Origin: Nocardioides sp. B-3 | GTDB taxonomy: Bacteria; Actinomycetota; Actinomycetes; Propionibacteriales; Nocardioidaceae | Direction: 5' to 3' | Assembly: GCF_024703895.1 (NCBI RefSeq) | Contig: NZ_CP087968.1 | Location: 3,162,001 to 3,226,000 of the forward strand | Length of the DNA: 64,000 bases | Shown here: positions 1 through 9,452 of the stretch, in pieces | Layout of the letters: every line of letters starts with the position of its first letter | How positions within the stretch are numbered: the first letter of the stretch is position 1 | Made by a program: the position numbers and the translations under genes | The notes under the pieces: generated by a model | What the model was told of the DNA's origin: nothing | Databases searched by the model: none | The model's input: only the letters and a program-made list of their open reading frames with translations

Positions 1-724
1 GTTGGCGAGGCGGACGTCGGCACACGCGTCGTCGACGTCGATCGTCGTCTGCTGCGTCTCGGTGCCGCTCGCGGCCACGGTCAGCACGCTGAGGACACAG
101 TTCGTGCCGTCTGCGGCCCGCGCTCCGCCGTACAGGACCGAGACGTCGCCGGTGTCGGAGATCGTGCCGGTGACCGTGTATTCTCGGCTTCGGCAGCTCG
201 TGCTCGACGAGCCGGAAGCCCGCGGCGGTGCGAGTGACCCAGCCGTCGTGCAGCGGCCAGACCGCGTTGGCCCCGTCGGGCGAGATGCCGGGCTCCTCGT
301 AGGCCTCGCCGGGCAGGGTGAACGCCTGCCGGGAGAGCGTGTCGGGGGAGTAGAGCGCCTGCGAGTGCGTGGGCGCTCGGTCCTCCGAGTAGCCGCCCTC
401 GTCGCACTCGGCAACCAGTGCTACGGCGGTGCCGGCGGCGCGGGCGTCGACGTCGCCGCAGTAGAGGTTCTTCGACCGAAGCACGACGCTGCGCTCGCTC
501 CGGGAGGCGGTCGCGCCGTCGTAGCGGCTGCCCCACACGGTGCGCTGATCACGCGAGACGGTGGCCTTGAAGCGGTCACCGTCTGCGAGGTCGACGATAA
601 CCCCGGCGTCGACCTCCCGGGGCAGGTCCGTGGCTCTCGCGGCGGCCGGTTCGCCCGCGACCGGCTGGGCGGCGACCAGCAGTCCGGCGGCGAGCAGTGA
701 CACGACTGCGATGTTCCCCCGCAT
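1..724 (-). CDS. Secreted hypothetical protein, 3' end beyond window
   Basis: The reading frame starts at ATG 724 (AAGGG ribosome site about 7 nt upstream) and runs left off the window. It opens with a typical signal peptide: MRGN, then a hydrophobic VVSLLAAGLLVAA core and small residues before GEPAAA. The mature part is acidic and extracellular in character. A one-base shift is needed near 183-195; after it the frame reads YTVTGTISDTGDVSVLYGG and continues coherently to base 1. I do not recognise a family. The first 45 residues predict export, nothing more. Confidence 0.55.
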   Translation of the reverse strand, partial: MRGNIAVVSLLAAGLLVAAQPVAGEPAAARATDLPREVDAGVIVDLADGDRFKATVSRDQRTVWGSRYDGATASRSERSVVLRSKNLYCGDVDARAAGTAVALVAECDEGGYSEDRAPTHSQALYSPDTLSRQAFTLPGEAYEEPGISPDGANAVWPLHDGWVTRTAAGFRLVEHELPKPRIHGHRHDLRHRRRLGPVRRSAGRRRHELCPQRADRGRERHRDAADDDRRRRRVCRRPPRQ

Positions 725-788
725 GGTGATCCCTTCCGAGAGTGAGACGTCTGCCGACACCGGCTCGTGTCGACCTACGCTTTCAAGC

Positions 789-2048
789 ATGAGCATTGCC
801 TATGACGCCGACGGCGTGCGCGAGGTGCCACGCGCGCCCGCGTCGCCAGCCACGACTCGGCCCTCGCGACCCGCGCGACCAAGGACGCAGCGCTGCAGGC
901 GATGGCCGATGCGCTGCTGTCGCAGGCACCATCGATCCTGACCGCCAACGCCGAGGACATCGCCCGCGCCGAGGCCAGCTCCACGCCGCCCAACATCATC
1001 GACCGCCTGCGGCTGACCGACGAGCGGCTCGAGGCCATGGCGTCCGGGCTGCGTGAGGTCGCAGGGCTGGCCGACCCTGTCGGCGAGGTCGTGCGCGGCT
1101 CGACGCTCGCCAACGGCCTCGAGCTCCGACAGGTCCGTGTCCCGTTCGGCGTCGTCGGGATGATCTACGAGGCGCGCCCCAACGTCACCGCAGACGCCGC
1201 GGGCATCTGCCTCAAGTCCGGCAACGCCGTGCTGCTGCGCGGCTCCTCCAGCGCCCGCTCGAGCAACGCCGCCATCGTGGCCGCCCTGCGCGCGGCACTG
1301 CTGGCCTCCGGACTGCCGGAGGACGCCGTACAGCTGGTGCCCGGGGACACCCATGACTCGGTCAAGGCGCTGATGCGCGCCCGCGGCCTCGTCGACGTAC
1401 TGATCCCGCGTGGGGGAGCGGGCCTGATCCGCAGCGTCGTCGAGGAGTCGACCGTCCCGGTGATCGAGACCGGCGTCGGCAACTGCCACGTGTACGTCGA
1501 CGCGTCGGCCGACCTCGAGATGGCGCTGTCCATCGTGGTCAACGCCAAGACCCACCGCACCAGCGTGTGCAACGCGGCCGAGTCGCTGCTGGTGCACGCC
1601 GACATCGCCGACGACTTCCTGCCGCAGGTCATCGACGCGCTGCACGAGCACGACGTGACGATCCACGGCGACGACCGGTTCCGCGAGTACGACGGGGTGG
1701 TCGAGGCCACGGACGAGGACTACGGCACGGAATACCTCTCCCCTGGACATCTCGGCCGCCGTCGTGGACGACGTCGAGGGTGCGATCGAACACATCCGCG
1801 CGCACTCGAGCGGCCACACGGACGCGATCGTGGCCCGCGACCGGGGCACCATCCGCCGGTTCGTGGCGGCCGTCGACTCGGCCGCGGTGCTGGTGAACGC
1901 GTCCACGCGCTTCACCGACGGCGGCGAGTTCGGCTTCGGTGCGGAGATCGGGATCAGCACCCAGAAGCTGCATGCGGGGGGGCCGATGGGGCTGCCCGAG
2001 ATGACGTCGACCAAGTACGTCGTCATCGGCGACGGCCACACCCGATAG
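789..2048 (+). CDS. proA: Gamma-glutamyl phosphate reductase (two frameshifts as sequenced)
   Basis: Second step of proline synthesis: NADPH-dependent reduction of glutamyl-5-phosphate to the semialdehyde in the cytosol. Recognisable ProA blocks are [17 protein letters not shown], the glycine-rich [10 protein letters not shown], and [11 protein letters not shown] with the catalytic cysteine, followed by the C-terminal [19 protein letters not shown] and the end [12 protein letters not shown]. Start ATG 789 gives [13 protein letters not shown]; the frame is then broken near 823-830 (one base missing) and at 1740-1746 (extra C in CCCCTGG). Restored length is about 419 aa, normal for the family. 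It lies just upstream of nadD in the usual actinobacterial order. Function is confident; the breaks look like sequence errors. Confidence 0.9.
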
Positions 2049-2058
2049 GATCGCGCGC

Positions 2059-2217
2059 ATGTCGCTGAGCGCCCTCACCATCCAAGCCGCCGAGACCGTC
2101 GAGTCCCACGGCGAGCCCGCCGTCTCTCCCTACTTCATCGGCGCCATCGCGCTGGGGATCCTGCTGTTCCTGCTGCTGGCCCTGATCACCTTCGGCGGCG
2201 GGCGCGAGCACAGCTGA
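2059..2217 (+). CDS. Small single-pass membrane protein
   Basis: A 52-residue open frame (MSLSALTIQ...GGGREHS) with an N-terminal acidic segment and one strong transmembrane helix ([20 protein letters not shown]). Its TGA overlaps the nadD ATG (TGATG), so it is translationally coupled to nadD and was placed between proA and nadD. The family is not named with certainty and no function can be assigned. It is real rather than chance: tight coupling, codon-typical GC3 and a clean TM helix. Confidence 0.7.
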   Translation: MSLSALTIQAAETVESHGEPAVSPYFIGAIALGILLFLLLALITFGGGREHS

Positions 2218-2825
2218 TGCGCCGCGTGGGCGTGATGGGCGGCACCTTCGACCCCATCCACCACGGTCACCTCGTCGCTGCGTCCGAGGTGCAGGCCCGG
2301 TTCGACCTCGACGAGGTCATCTTCGTGCCCACGGGAGCTCCGTGGCAGAAGGCCGACCGCGACGTGTCGCCGGCCGAGGACCGCTACCTCATGACGGTCG
2401 TCGCCACGGCTGCCAACCCGCGCTTCAACGTCTCCCGCGTCGACATCGACCGCGACGGGCCGACGTACACGATCGACACACTGCGCGACCTGCACGCGAA
2501 GATGCCGGACGCGGAGCTCTACTTCATCACCGGTGCCGACGCGCTCGCCGACATCTTCACTCGGCGCAACGCGGAGGATCTCTTTGAGCTCGCCCAGTTC
2601 GTCGGCTGCACGCGACCGGGCTATGAAATGGACAAGAAGACCCTCGATGCGATCCCCTCGGACCGTGTGACCATGGTCGAGATCCCCGCACTGGCGATCT
2701 CCTCCACCGATTGCCGCGATCGCAAGCGTCGCGGCGAACCCGTCTGGTACCTCGTGCCCGACGGCGTCGTGCAGTACATCGCCAAGCACGACCTCTACGC
2801 ATCCTCCACAGTCAAGGACTCCTGA
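2217..2825 (+). CDS. nadD: Nicotinate-nucleotide adenylyltransferase
   Basis: Transfers AMP from ATP to nicotinate mononucleotide, giving deamido-NAD in NAD synthesis. The nucleotidyltransferase signature [15 protein letters not shown] is at residues 8-22, and the C-terminal [20 protein letters not shown] matches the ISSTxIR-type phosphate-binding motif. Here the usual arginine position is shifted to CRDRKRR. At 202 aa it is the normal bacterial length and is uninterrupted. The start ATG overlaps the stop of the small membrane gene, and the next gene rsfS begins directly after its stop, so this is one operon. Confidence 0.95.
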   Translation: MRRVGVMGGTFDPIHHGHLVAASEVQARFDLDEVIFVPTGAPWQKADRDVSPAEDRYLMTVVATAANPRFNVSRVDIDRDGPTYTIDTLRDLHAKMPDAELYFITGADALADIFTRRNAEDLFELAQFVGCTRPGYEMDKKTLDAIPSDRVTMVEIPALAISSTDCRDRKRRGEPVWYLVPDGVVQYIAKHDLYASSTVKDS

Positions 2826-3213
2826 ATGACCGCCACCGACCACGCCATCGAGCTCGTCCAGATCGCCGCCTCCGCTGCTGCCGACAAGCTTGCCCTGCAG
2901 GTCGTCGCCTACGACGTCAGCGAGGCCATCGCCATCACCGACGCCTTCCTGCTCGCCTCCGCCACCAACGAGCGCCGGGTCAAGGCCATCGTCGACGAGG
3001 TCGAGGACAAGCTCCGCGAGGCCGGCGCCAAGCCCATCCGGCGCGAGGGCCACCGCGAGGGTCGCTGGGTGCTGCTCGACTACGGCGAGATCGTCGTGCA
3101 CGTCCAGCACGAGGAGGAGCGGGTCTTCTACGCCCCGGGAGCGGCTGTGGCGCGACTGCCCGTCGATCCCCGTTCCCCAGCCGGGACCACCTCCGGCCTC
3201 CGACGAGGCGTGA
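2826..3213 (+). CDS. rsfS: Ribosome silencing factor RsfS (one frameshift)
   Basis: RsfS/Iojap protein binds ribosomal protein L14 (uL14) and blocks subunit joining. The segment GRWVLLDYGEIVVHVQHEEERVFY is the family core. At 3133-3139 the frame slips: CGCCCCGGGAG stands where family members read CCCTGGAG (FYALERLW). Downstream in the shifted frame the normal end LWRDCPSIPVPQPG...SDEA is followed by TGA 3211-3213. Read without the correction, the gene runs in frame into the next one, which is an artefact. The restored protein is about 128 aa, the usual length. It follows nadD without a gap. Confidence 0.88.
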
Positions 3214-3866
3214 CCCCCCGCACCCCGGTCCTGCTCCGCCACGGCCAGACCGCGTGGAACGCGGAAGGTCGCGCGCAGGGGCACCTCGACATCGAGCTCG
3301 ACGAGGTCGGGCTCGCGCAGGCCCGAGCTGTGGCGCCCGCGATCGCGGCGCTCCGGCCGGCCGCGCTGTGGAGCTCCGACTCGGTGCGCGCCAGCGCGAC
3401 GGCCGACGAGATCGCCCGCGTCACCGGCCTTCCCGTCCAGCAGGACAAGCGCCTGCGTGAGTACGACGTGGGCGACCGCTCCGGCCTGACGATGGCCGAG
3501 TTCGCGGCGGCCTTCCCGTCCGAGCACGCGGCATGGGCGGCCGCCGGCGGACTCTTCGAGGCCGCCGTCGGCGTTCCCGGTGCCGAGACCGCCGAGGACG
3601 TGCTGGACCGCATCGTGCCCGCCCTGCGCGAGGCACTGGCCTCCGTCGGGCCGGGCGAGACGGTCGTCGTCGTCGGTCACGGCGCCTCGTCCAAGGTGGG
3701 TCTGGCCGGGCTGCTCGGCTGGGACGCCACCACCCGTCAGAGCCTGCGTGGCATGGACAACTGCGGATGGTCGACCCCGGTGGAGACCGGCGTCGACGAG
3801 GGGTTGCGGCTGACGGCGTACAACCGAAGCGCACCCGATTTCACATCTGCCGGAGGCGTTGGCTAA
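3210..3866 (+). CDS. Histidine phosphatase family protein (GpmB/CobC-like)
   Basis: The start GTG 3210 overlaps the rsfS TGA (GTGA). The protein opens TPRTPVLLRHGQTAWNAEGRAQG, where RHG carries the phospho-accepting histidine of the phosphoglycerate mutase-like fold; the second histidine is in VVVVGHGASSKV near residue 155. At 218 aa it fits the single-domain cytosolic phosphatases found after rsfS in many actinobacteria. The substrate cannot be told from sequence; annotations such as phosphoglycerate mutase are generic. The gene ends 44 nt before the tRNA. Confidence 0.88.
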   Translation: MTPRTPVLLRHGQTAWNAEGRAQGHLDIELDEVGLAQARAVAPAIAALRPAALWSSDSVRASATADEIARVTGLPVQQDKRLREYDVGDRSGLTMAEFAAAFPSEHAAWAAAGGLFEAAVGVPGAETAEDVLDRIVPALREALASVGPGETVVVVGHGASSKVGLAGLLGWDATTRQSLRGMDNCGWSTPVETGVDEGLRLTAYNRSAPDFTSAGGVG

Positions 3867-3910
3867 GATTCTGCGAGTTGTTCGACGCAGGATTGGTCGG
3901 ACGCCCCGAT

Positions 3911-3986
3911 GGGGGTGTGGCGCAGCTGGTAGCGCATCTGCATGGCATGCAGAGGGTCAGGGGTTCGAGTCCCCTCACCTCCACCA
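3911..3986 (+). tRNA. tRNA-Ala (anticodon GGC)
   Basis: The cloverleaf folds by eye. The 7-bp acceptor stem GGGGGTG/CACCTCC contains one G-T pair. The anticodon stem TCTGC/GCAGA encloses loop ATGGCAT, giving anticodon GGC. The T-arm AGGGG-TTCGAGT-CCCCT is perfect, and CCA is encoded at 3984-3986. The 3' half (from 3950) is repeated at 31892-31932, so this gene is the attachment site of the adjoining genomic island. Confidence 0.95.
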
Positions 3987-3991
3987 TCACC
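3950..3991 (+). repeat. Left direct repeat of the island (attL-type, tRNA 3' end)
   Basis: These 42 nt cover the anticodon stem to just past CCA of tRNA-Ala. They recur at 31892-31932 with one substitution in the T-stem and one missing C. Integrating elements that use tRNA genes as attachment sites rebuild the 3' end of the tRNA in this way. Confidence 0.8.
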
Positions 3992-4053
3992 GCAGGGCAG
4001 AGGCCATTTTCTCGCTCGAGAGGATGGCCTCTGGTCGCATCTATGGCCCATTC

Positions 4054-4071
4054 TGCTGCCTTTTTGCTGCC
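4054..4071 (+). repeat. Left inner inverted repeat (possible integrase arm site)
   Basis: TGCTGCCTTTTTGCTGCC. Its reverse complement matches 31712-31729 at 16 of 18 positions. It lies 68 nt inside the left island end, in the otherwise empty gap 3987-4159. Confidence 0.5.
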
Positions 4072-4159
4072 GGAACCGTGGGTTCGAGTCGATGGGACGG
4101 GTTCCGGGTCTCGTCGCGCCCTCAGAGCCACGATGACTCTGGAACCATCCCTGCAGATA

Positions 4160-4179
4160 TCATCGTCATATGACGATGA
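4160..4179. promoter_or_regulatory. Perfect 20-bp palindrome, likely operator of the CmtR-like repressor
   Basis: TCATCGTCAT followed by ATGACGATGA is an exact inverted repeat. It contains the proposed start codon (ATG 4170, or ATG 4176), so repressor binding would cover the transcription and translation start. ArsR/SmtB proteins bind such AT-centred palindromes and are displaced by metal. Confidence 0.6.
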
Positions 4180-4553
4180 AAGCGACGATTGTCGAGACGA
4201 CGGTTCCCGACGATAGCGCGACGATGACGGCGGCAGCCTGTCTGTTCCATGGGTTCTCGGATCCGTCCCGACTGGCGATCGTGCGCCACCTCGCGCTCGG
4301 CGAGCACCGGGTTGTTGACCTGACCAAGCATCTGGGGTTGGCGCAGTCCACAGTCTCCAAGCACCTCGCCTGCCTGAAGAACTGTGGCTCGGTGACCTCT
4401 CGCCCGGAAGGCCGGGCCTCGATCTGGTCGCTGAACCACACCGACACTGTCATCGAGCTGTTCTCCGCGGCCGAGCGGCTGCTGGCCCTGACTGGTGATG
4501 CCGTCACGCTGTGCCCCGACTACGGCACCACCACCCCGGAAGGCGCCTCATGA
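4170..4553 (+). CDS. ArsR/SmtB-family metal sensor, CmtR-like
   Basis: Winged-helix repressor of 127 aa: SDPSRLAIVRHLALGEHRVVDLTKHLGLAQSTVSKH is the core with the recognition helix. Cys68 and Cys72 in HLACLKNCG and Cys115 in LCPDYG match the spacing of the three Cd/Pb ligands of mycobacterial CmtR (C-x3-C in the DNA-binding helix plus a C-terminal Cys). This suggests a Cd(II)/Pb(II)-responsive sensor; the metal is inference. It sits on a perfect palindrome and its stop overlaps the start of a cation diffusion facilitator, the obvious target. It is the first island gene. Confidence 0.8.
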   Translation: MTMKATIVETTVPDDSATMTAAACLFHGFSDPSRLAIVRHLALGEHRVVDLTKHLGLAQSTVSKHLACLKNCGSVTSRPEGRASIWSLNHTDTVIELFSAAERLLALTGDAVTLCPDYGTTTPEGAS

Positions 4554-5300
4554 CCACCCACGTCCACACCCACGCGAACCTCGATGCGACCGAGAAGGCG
4601 CGGCTGGGACGACGGGCGCAACTGCTCGCCGCAGCCTCGGTGTCCTACAACCTCATCGAGGCCATCATCGCCATCACCGCCGGCCCGGTCGCCGGCTCCG
4701 TGGCGCTGGTCGGGTTCGGCCCTGGACTCGATCGTCGAAGTCTCCACCGGCTTGATCATCCTGTGGCAGTTCCGTCACCGGCTCCCCGAGTCCCGGGAAC
4801 GAGAGGCGCTGCGTTTGATGGCGTTCTCCTTCTTCGCGCTGGCGGCGTACGTGACGTTCGAGTCCGTGCGAGCAATGGTGAGCGGGCACGAGCCGGACCC
4901 CTCACCGGTCGGCATCGGACTTGCGGCTGCATCGTTGGTGAGCATGCCGTTCCTGTCTCGGGCGCAGCGCCGCACCGGCAAGGCGCTGGGATCCAACGCA
5001 GTCGTGGCCGACTCCACCCAGACCCTGCTGTGCACCTACCTATCTGCCGTACTGCTCCTCGGTCTGGTCCTCAACGCGACCCTCGGCTGGTCGTGGGCCG
5101 ACCCGATCGCCGGCCTCGTCATCTCGGCGGTCGCGGTCAAGGAGGGCCGCGAAGCCCGGCGAGGAGAAGGTTGCTGCGCTCCCAGCAGTGTCCCTCACGC
5201 CAGCGCCCCAACGACCGAATCCAGCACCACCTGCGGCGACGGCTGCTGCAGCCACGAGAACACTGCGCTGTTTCAGATCCCCGACCAGCCGAACGACTGA
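4550..5300 (+). CDS. Cation diffusion facilitator family transporter (one frameshift)
   Basis: Inner-membrane divalent-metal/proton antiporter. The start ATG 4550 overlaps the regulator stop (ATGA). An N-terminal His-rich HVHTHANL is followed by TM segments with ALVGFGLDSIVEVSTG, the CDF motif with the metal-site Asp and Glu, then helices around AFSFFALAAYVTF, GIGLAAASLVSMPFL and LSAVLLLGLVLNATL. The tail carries a cysteine cluster (CC...CGDGCCSHEN), probably metal-binding. An extra C at 4720-4725 (GGCCCTGG for GGCCTGG) breaks the frame. With the regulator it forms a metal-efflux cassette, plausibly Cd, Zn or Pb. Confidence 0.8.
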
Positions 5301-5306
5301 AGCGCA

Positions 5307-5663
5307 GTGACGGGGGCGGGGGAGCTGCGGCGGATGCCGCCAGTGGGTTGGGTAGCGGCCTTTCGGCAAGCCCCGGACTCTCGGGTCCGGGCAGTGACCA
5401 CCTTCCGGAGACACGAGATTACCGTTGACCCGCTCGCACCGGAGTGCGCCAGTCATCCGTTGAGTGAGGGCCGTTTCTGGGTCACCCGCAACCCGATGTA
5501 CGTGGCGATGGCCGGCGTGCTCGTGGCCAACGTGGTCGCGCGGCGCTAGATCCTCGCTCTCCTGCCTGCCACCGGCTTCGTACTCGTCATCAACAGCGCT
5601 CAGATCGAAGCCGAGGAGAGTCCGATGGCCGGCCTGCTGCGCCGCTCCCCAGCGCACGGCTGA
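5307..5663 (+). pseudogene. Isoprenylcysteine methyltransferase-like remnant with in-frame stop
   Basis: The frame reads TTFRRHEITVDPLAPE...GRFWVTRNPMYVAMAGVLVANVVARR, the core of the ICMT/PEMT-type membrane methyltransferase family (RNPMY motif). It then meets TAG at 5547-5549 and continues in the same frame with ILALLPATGFVLVINSAQIEAEE to TGA 5663. The N-terminal membrane helices usual in the family are missing or unrecognisable. The break is a nonsense codon, not a one-base shift at CCWGG, so this looks like genuine decay. It could also be two short translated pieces. Confidence 0.5.
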
Positions 5664-5733
5664 CTCGCAAGGACGTACCTATTTCATGGCTTCGTTCTGC
5701 CGGAGGTGGTCGGCAATGTCATTCGCCCTGACT

Positions 5734-6791
5734 TCAGGCCTCATTCGTGATGATGACCTTGATCGCGTGTTCGTCTGCCGCTCGAGCGAAGGTGTCGTAG
5801 GCCTCCAGCATCTGGTCGAAGGTGAAGCGGTGGGTGACGAACTTTCCGGGGTCGATCTCGCCGGCCTTGATCTTCTCCAACAACTCGGGAGCGGTGGTCG
5901 CATTGACGAGCCCCGTGGTGATGGTGATGTTGTTGATCCAGTCCCGGTCCAGTGGCAAGTTGACAGGCGCGCCGTGGACGCCGACGTTGGCCACCCGCCC
6001 TCCCGGACGAATGGAGTCCGGGGCAAGGGTGAAGGTTTCTGGAATGCCGACCGCCTCGATCGCCACGTCGACACCGAGACCGTCGCGACTGTGCTTCTTC
6101 AACTCCTCCACGAGGTTGTCGGAAGAGGCGTCAACGGTGTCGGTGGCACCGAACGCCCGCGACTCCTCAAGCCGGAACTTGTTGCCATCCACGGCGATCA
6201 CCTTCGCGGCCCCCTGTGCTGCGGCCGTCATCACCGCGGCAAGACCCACGGGGCCGACGCCGACGACGGCGACGACGTCGCCCTCCTTGACCGCACCGTT
6301 GATGACGCCGATCTCGTATCCGGTGGGCAGGATGTCGCTGAGCATCGTCCCCTGCTCGGCGGTGACGCCGTCCGGGGAGTGGGATGAGGCCATTGTCGGC
6401 AAACGGTACGCGCACGTACTCCGCCTGTGTGCCGTCGATGAGGTGGCCGAAGATCCAGCCGATTCCACCGAGCGTCTGGCAGTGCGAGGTAAGGCCCGAC
6501 AGACAGTAGTCGCAGGTCATGCACTTGCTGATGCACGAGACGATGACCCGGTCGCCGACCTTGACCCCGGTGCAGCCCGTGCCGACCTCGGTGACGACGC
6601 CGACCCCTTCGTGGCCGAGGATTCGGCCCTTCTCCACTGTGGGAACGTCCCCCTTGAGAATGTGCAGATCGGTACCGCAGATGGTGGTGCTCTCGATCTT
6701 GACTATCGCGTCCGTCGGTTCCACGATCACCGGCTCCGGGACTTCATCCCATGACTTGCTGTTCGGGCCGTGGAAGACAAGAGCTTTCATG
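5734..6791 (-). CDS. Zinc-dependent medium-chain alcohol dehydrogenase (one frameshift)
   Basis: Start ATG 6791 is preceded by GGAGG 8 nt upstream. Catalytic-zinc residues are visible: Cys38 in STTICGTDLH and His60-Glu61 in ILGHEGVG. The structural-zinc cluster is in CISKCMTCDYCLSGLTSHC, and the Rossmann motif is VVAVVGVGPVGLAAV. The frame slips at about 6372-6377 (CTCCCCGGACGG), after which it continues to NEA-stop. Full length is about 352 aa. It probably oxidises a secondary or primary alcohol with NAD(P). A copy of the island operator lies 84 nt upstream (6875-6889), tying it to the monooxygenase regulon; 2-propanol or acetol are candidate substrates (inference). Confidence 0.82.
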
Positions 6792-6874
6792 GGGGCACCT
6801 CCATGCACCAGCGGTCGCCCGTCTCTTGCGACGGACGCTCACGTTCATGGAAGCAGTGGCCGGCTGTCCCTCCA

Positions 6875-6889
6875 GTCTCAGTTTGAGAC
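6875..6889. promoter_or_regulatory. Island operator copy 1 (GTCTCA-GTT-TGAGAC)
   Basis: Perfect 6-bp arms with a 3-nt centre, 84 nt upstream of the leftward alcohol dehydrogenase start and downstream of the feoB stop, so it can only serve the dehydrogenase. Confidence 0.65.
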
Positions 6890-6927
6890 GAGGCCCGGTA
6901 ACGCCCCTTGGTGAGAGCTGTTCTGGC

Positions 6928-9216
6928 TCAAACCCAATCCACGATGCGGGCGATGGTGGCGGTCGTTGCGGTCACCGCGAAGGCAAGGCCCGGGGGCAAC
7001 AAAGTAGCTGTGGTCGTCCACTTGAGGCTCCCGGTCTCCTTCCAAATGGTCAGCACCGTGGTGCTGCACGGGTTGTGGAGCATGCTGAAGAGCATGAGGT
7101 TGATGGCGGTCAGGAGGGTCCAGCCGCCGGCCCGGATGAGGACGGTGCCGGCTTGCGCGTCGGGCAGGTCCAACATCACGCCGCCGGCTACGCCGTACTG
7201 CAGGGGGCCCGGGGTCATGGTGAGCATCAAAATGGTGGGGATGATGATCTCGTTGGCCGGTATCGCCACCGGGTAGGCAAGCAGGATGATGCCGTTCAGA
7301 CCGAGCATGACCCCCAACGGGTCCATGCCGTTCACGAGATGAGCGGCGATGCTGGATCCCCGGACATCGACGTTGCTGATCAGCCAGATCAGGGCGCCCG
7401 CAGGGGCCGCCATCACCAGAGCTCTGCGGAGGACCTTGAAGGTCCGGTCGACGAGGCTGATGTAGATCGTCCGCCAGACCCGGGGCGGTCGGTACGGCGG
7501 AAGCTCCAGTGTGTACACGGACGTCTGTCCGCGCAGAACCGTCCGGGACAGTGCCCGGGAGACAATGAGGGTGGTCGCGATACCGAGCACCGCGACCGCA
7601 ACCACGCTTGCTGCCGCGACAAGTCCCGCCACAGGTGCCGGAACGAGGCTGCCGATGAAGATCGTTCCCATCAGGATCAGCGTCGGCCAGCGCCCGTTGC
7701 AGATGCTGAAGTTGTTGGTGATGATCGCGATCAGGCGTTCACGAGGGCTGTCGATGATGCGCGTAGCCGTCACGCCTGCGGCGTTGCAGCCGTATCCCAT
7801 CATCATGGTCAGTGCCTCGGTTGCCATGCGCTCCGGCCTTCATGAACATGCGATCCAGGGTTGAACGCCACTCTGGGGAGATAGCCGAAGTCCTCCAGAA
7901 GGGTGAAGAGGGGAAAGAAGATCGCCATGGGCGGGAGCATGACGGCGACCACCCATGCTGTGCCCAGATATACGCCGTCGATGAGCAATCCAGTCACCCA
8001 AGCTGGTGCGCCGAGGTCGACGAAGACGCTTCGAAGGGACGAGTGCCAGTTCTCGACGAGTAGTGCGTAGAGCAGATCGGAGGGGACTGCCGCACCGGCG
8101 ATGGTGAACCAGAAGACGGCGAAGAAGAGCACTCCCATCACCACAAAACCCCAGAAGCGGTGGGTCAACGCCCGATCCGGGGCCCGGTCGAACGCGAGGC
8201 GATTTCGTTGGCCGTCGGTGGTAACGCTGTGCTCGGCGATTCGGTCGGCATCATCGAAGATCGACGCAACCACACCGTCTCGAAAGTCGGCGGGGAGATC
8301 GTTGCGCAGTCGACTCGCATTCTCGAGGATGTCGCGGCTACTCATGACGCTGTCCTGTCGCGCCCGAGCAAGGCAAGCTGTCGTGCGGTGTGTTGGCGAC
8401 TGAGGCCACCGAGAGTTCCATCGAGTACGGCGGCCTCAGTGTTCTGATGGCCCTCAAGCAGTCGCAAGGCAACCCAGCGCCCGTTCGCGAGCCCGGGGAA
8501 CTCCGAGTTGAGCTGTTCGCTCAAGATGTCCACCGCGCGTTCCACGGCCGGACCGAGCCTCTGCTTCGGGCGGACCCGGGTGGCATTTCCTCCGTGGGCG
8601 ACCTGCCCGATCGCCTCGAGCAGTTCTGCGATGCCTTTCCCTTTGCGCGCCGACATCGAGATCACCGGCACCCCGAGCTCTCGCGAGAGGTGCCGGATGT
8701 CGATGGTGATCCCATGACGGTCGGCCTCGTCCATCAGGTTCAGTGCGATGACCACGCGGTTCGTGATCTGCAGGATCTGGAGCACCGGGGTTGAGGTTGC
8801 GCTCGAGTCGCGTGGCGTCGACCACGACAACGGTGACGTCCGGGTCGCCGAACAAGAGGAAGTCACACGCAGTGTGTTCGTCATTGCTCGTCGACAGCAA
8901 CGAGTAGGTGCCCGGAAGGTCAATGACCTTGTAGAGCTCGGCCTTGGTGCCGGAAGCCGCCTTCGGCGCGGGCCACAGTCGTACCCGGCCAGTTTCCGAC
9001 GTGCTGTCGCAGACCGGTCAGGGCGTTGAAGACCGTGCTCTTCCCGGTGTTGGGGTTCCCGGCAAGGGCGACGACGAAGTCGCTGTCGCCAGTGTGAACG
9101 CCGAGCTTCTCGAGGTTGGTGACGTTGAAGACGGAACATGATCCACACGCCTTGCTTGGCGCGGTGTCCACTGTCTCTGCGCGCCGCGGGATGGGGTCCG
9201 GCAGGTCGACGCTCAT
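6928..9216 (-). CDS. feoB: Ferrous iron transporter FeoB (about five frameshifts)
   Basis: N-terminal G domain: GNPNTGKST (G1), then DLPGTYSL (G3) and NLMDEAD (G4), followed by the membrane core with [16 protein letters not shown], the Cys-containing gate motif [10 protein letters not shown] and C-terminal [11 protein letters not shown]. It imports Fe(II) across the inner membrane with GTP hydrolysis. The start ATG 9216 overlaps the feoA stop. Frame breaks lie near 8938, 8785-8790, 8342-8370, 7855-7860 and 7815-7820; four of the five sit on CCWGG/CCNGG-type contexts. Restored length is about 761 aa, normal. Most likely intact in the organism. Confidence 0.88.
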
Positions 9217-9452
9217 GCGGTCGGCCCCTCTGGCGATTCGATGTGAATTCGCTCGGCCTGTGACCGCCGGAGAACGATGACGCTGCCGCGCACGAGGTAG
9301 GCCGTCGGGTCACCGAGCGGGCTGGTCTGCTCAGCGCGCACTTCGATGCCCGGCATGACACCCGGGTCCATCAACCTGCGACGCTCGGCGCCAACGCTGT
9401 CAAGTCTCGTGACGACCGCGCCCTCGTCTCGCAACAGCTCGTCGAGCGTCAT
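9213..9452 (-). CDS. feoA: FeoA family protein
   Basis: A 79-aa SH3-like domain protein: [27 protein letters not shown] is the FeoA signature (leucine/glycine turn before the conserved G), ending in [12 protein letters not shown]. FeoA is a small cytosolic partner needed for FeoB activity. The start overlaps the dtxR stop (ATGA) and its stop overlaps feoB, so dtxR-feoA-feoB is one coupled operon. Confidence 0.88.
   Translation of the reverse strand: MTLDELLRDEGAVVTRLDSVGAERRRLMDPGVMPGIEVRAEQTSPLGDPTAYLVRGSVIVLRRSQAERIHIESPEGPTA

Noticed and set aside
2..700. Rightward 232-aa open frame at the left edge
   Set aside because: It is the shadow of the leftward secreted protein: composition is Arg/Gly/Val-rich without domain features, and the opposite strand has signal peptide and ribosome site.
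2826..3866. Apparent RsfS-phosphatase fusion protein
   Set aside because: The fusion frame exists only because of one indel in rsfS at 3133-3139. The corrected frame gives the normal RsfS end and a stop overlapping the phosphatase GTG.
3863..4051. Leftward open frame across tRNA-Ala encoding a GEGTRTPDPLHA-type peptide
   Set aside because: This is the well-known spurious frame antisense to tRNA genes; it covers the whole tRNA.
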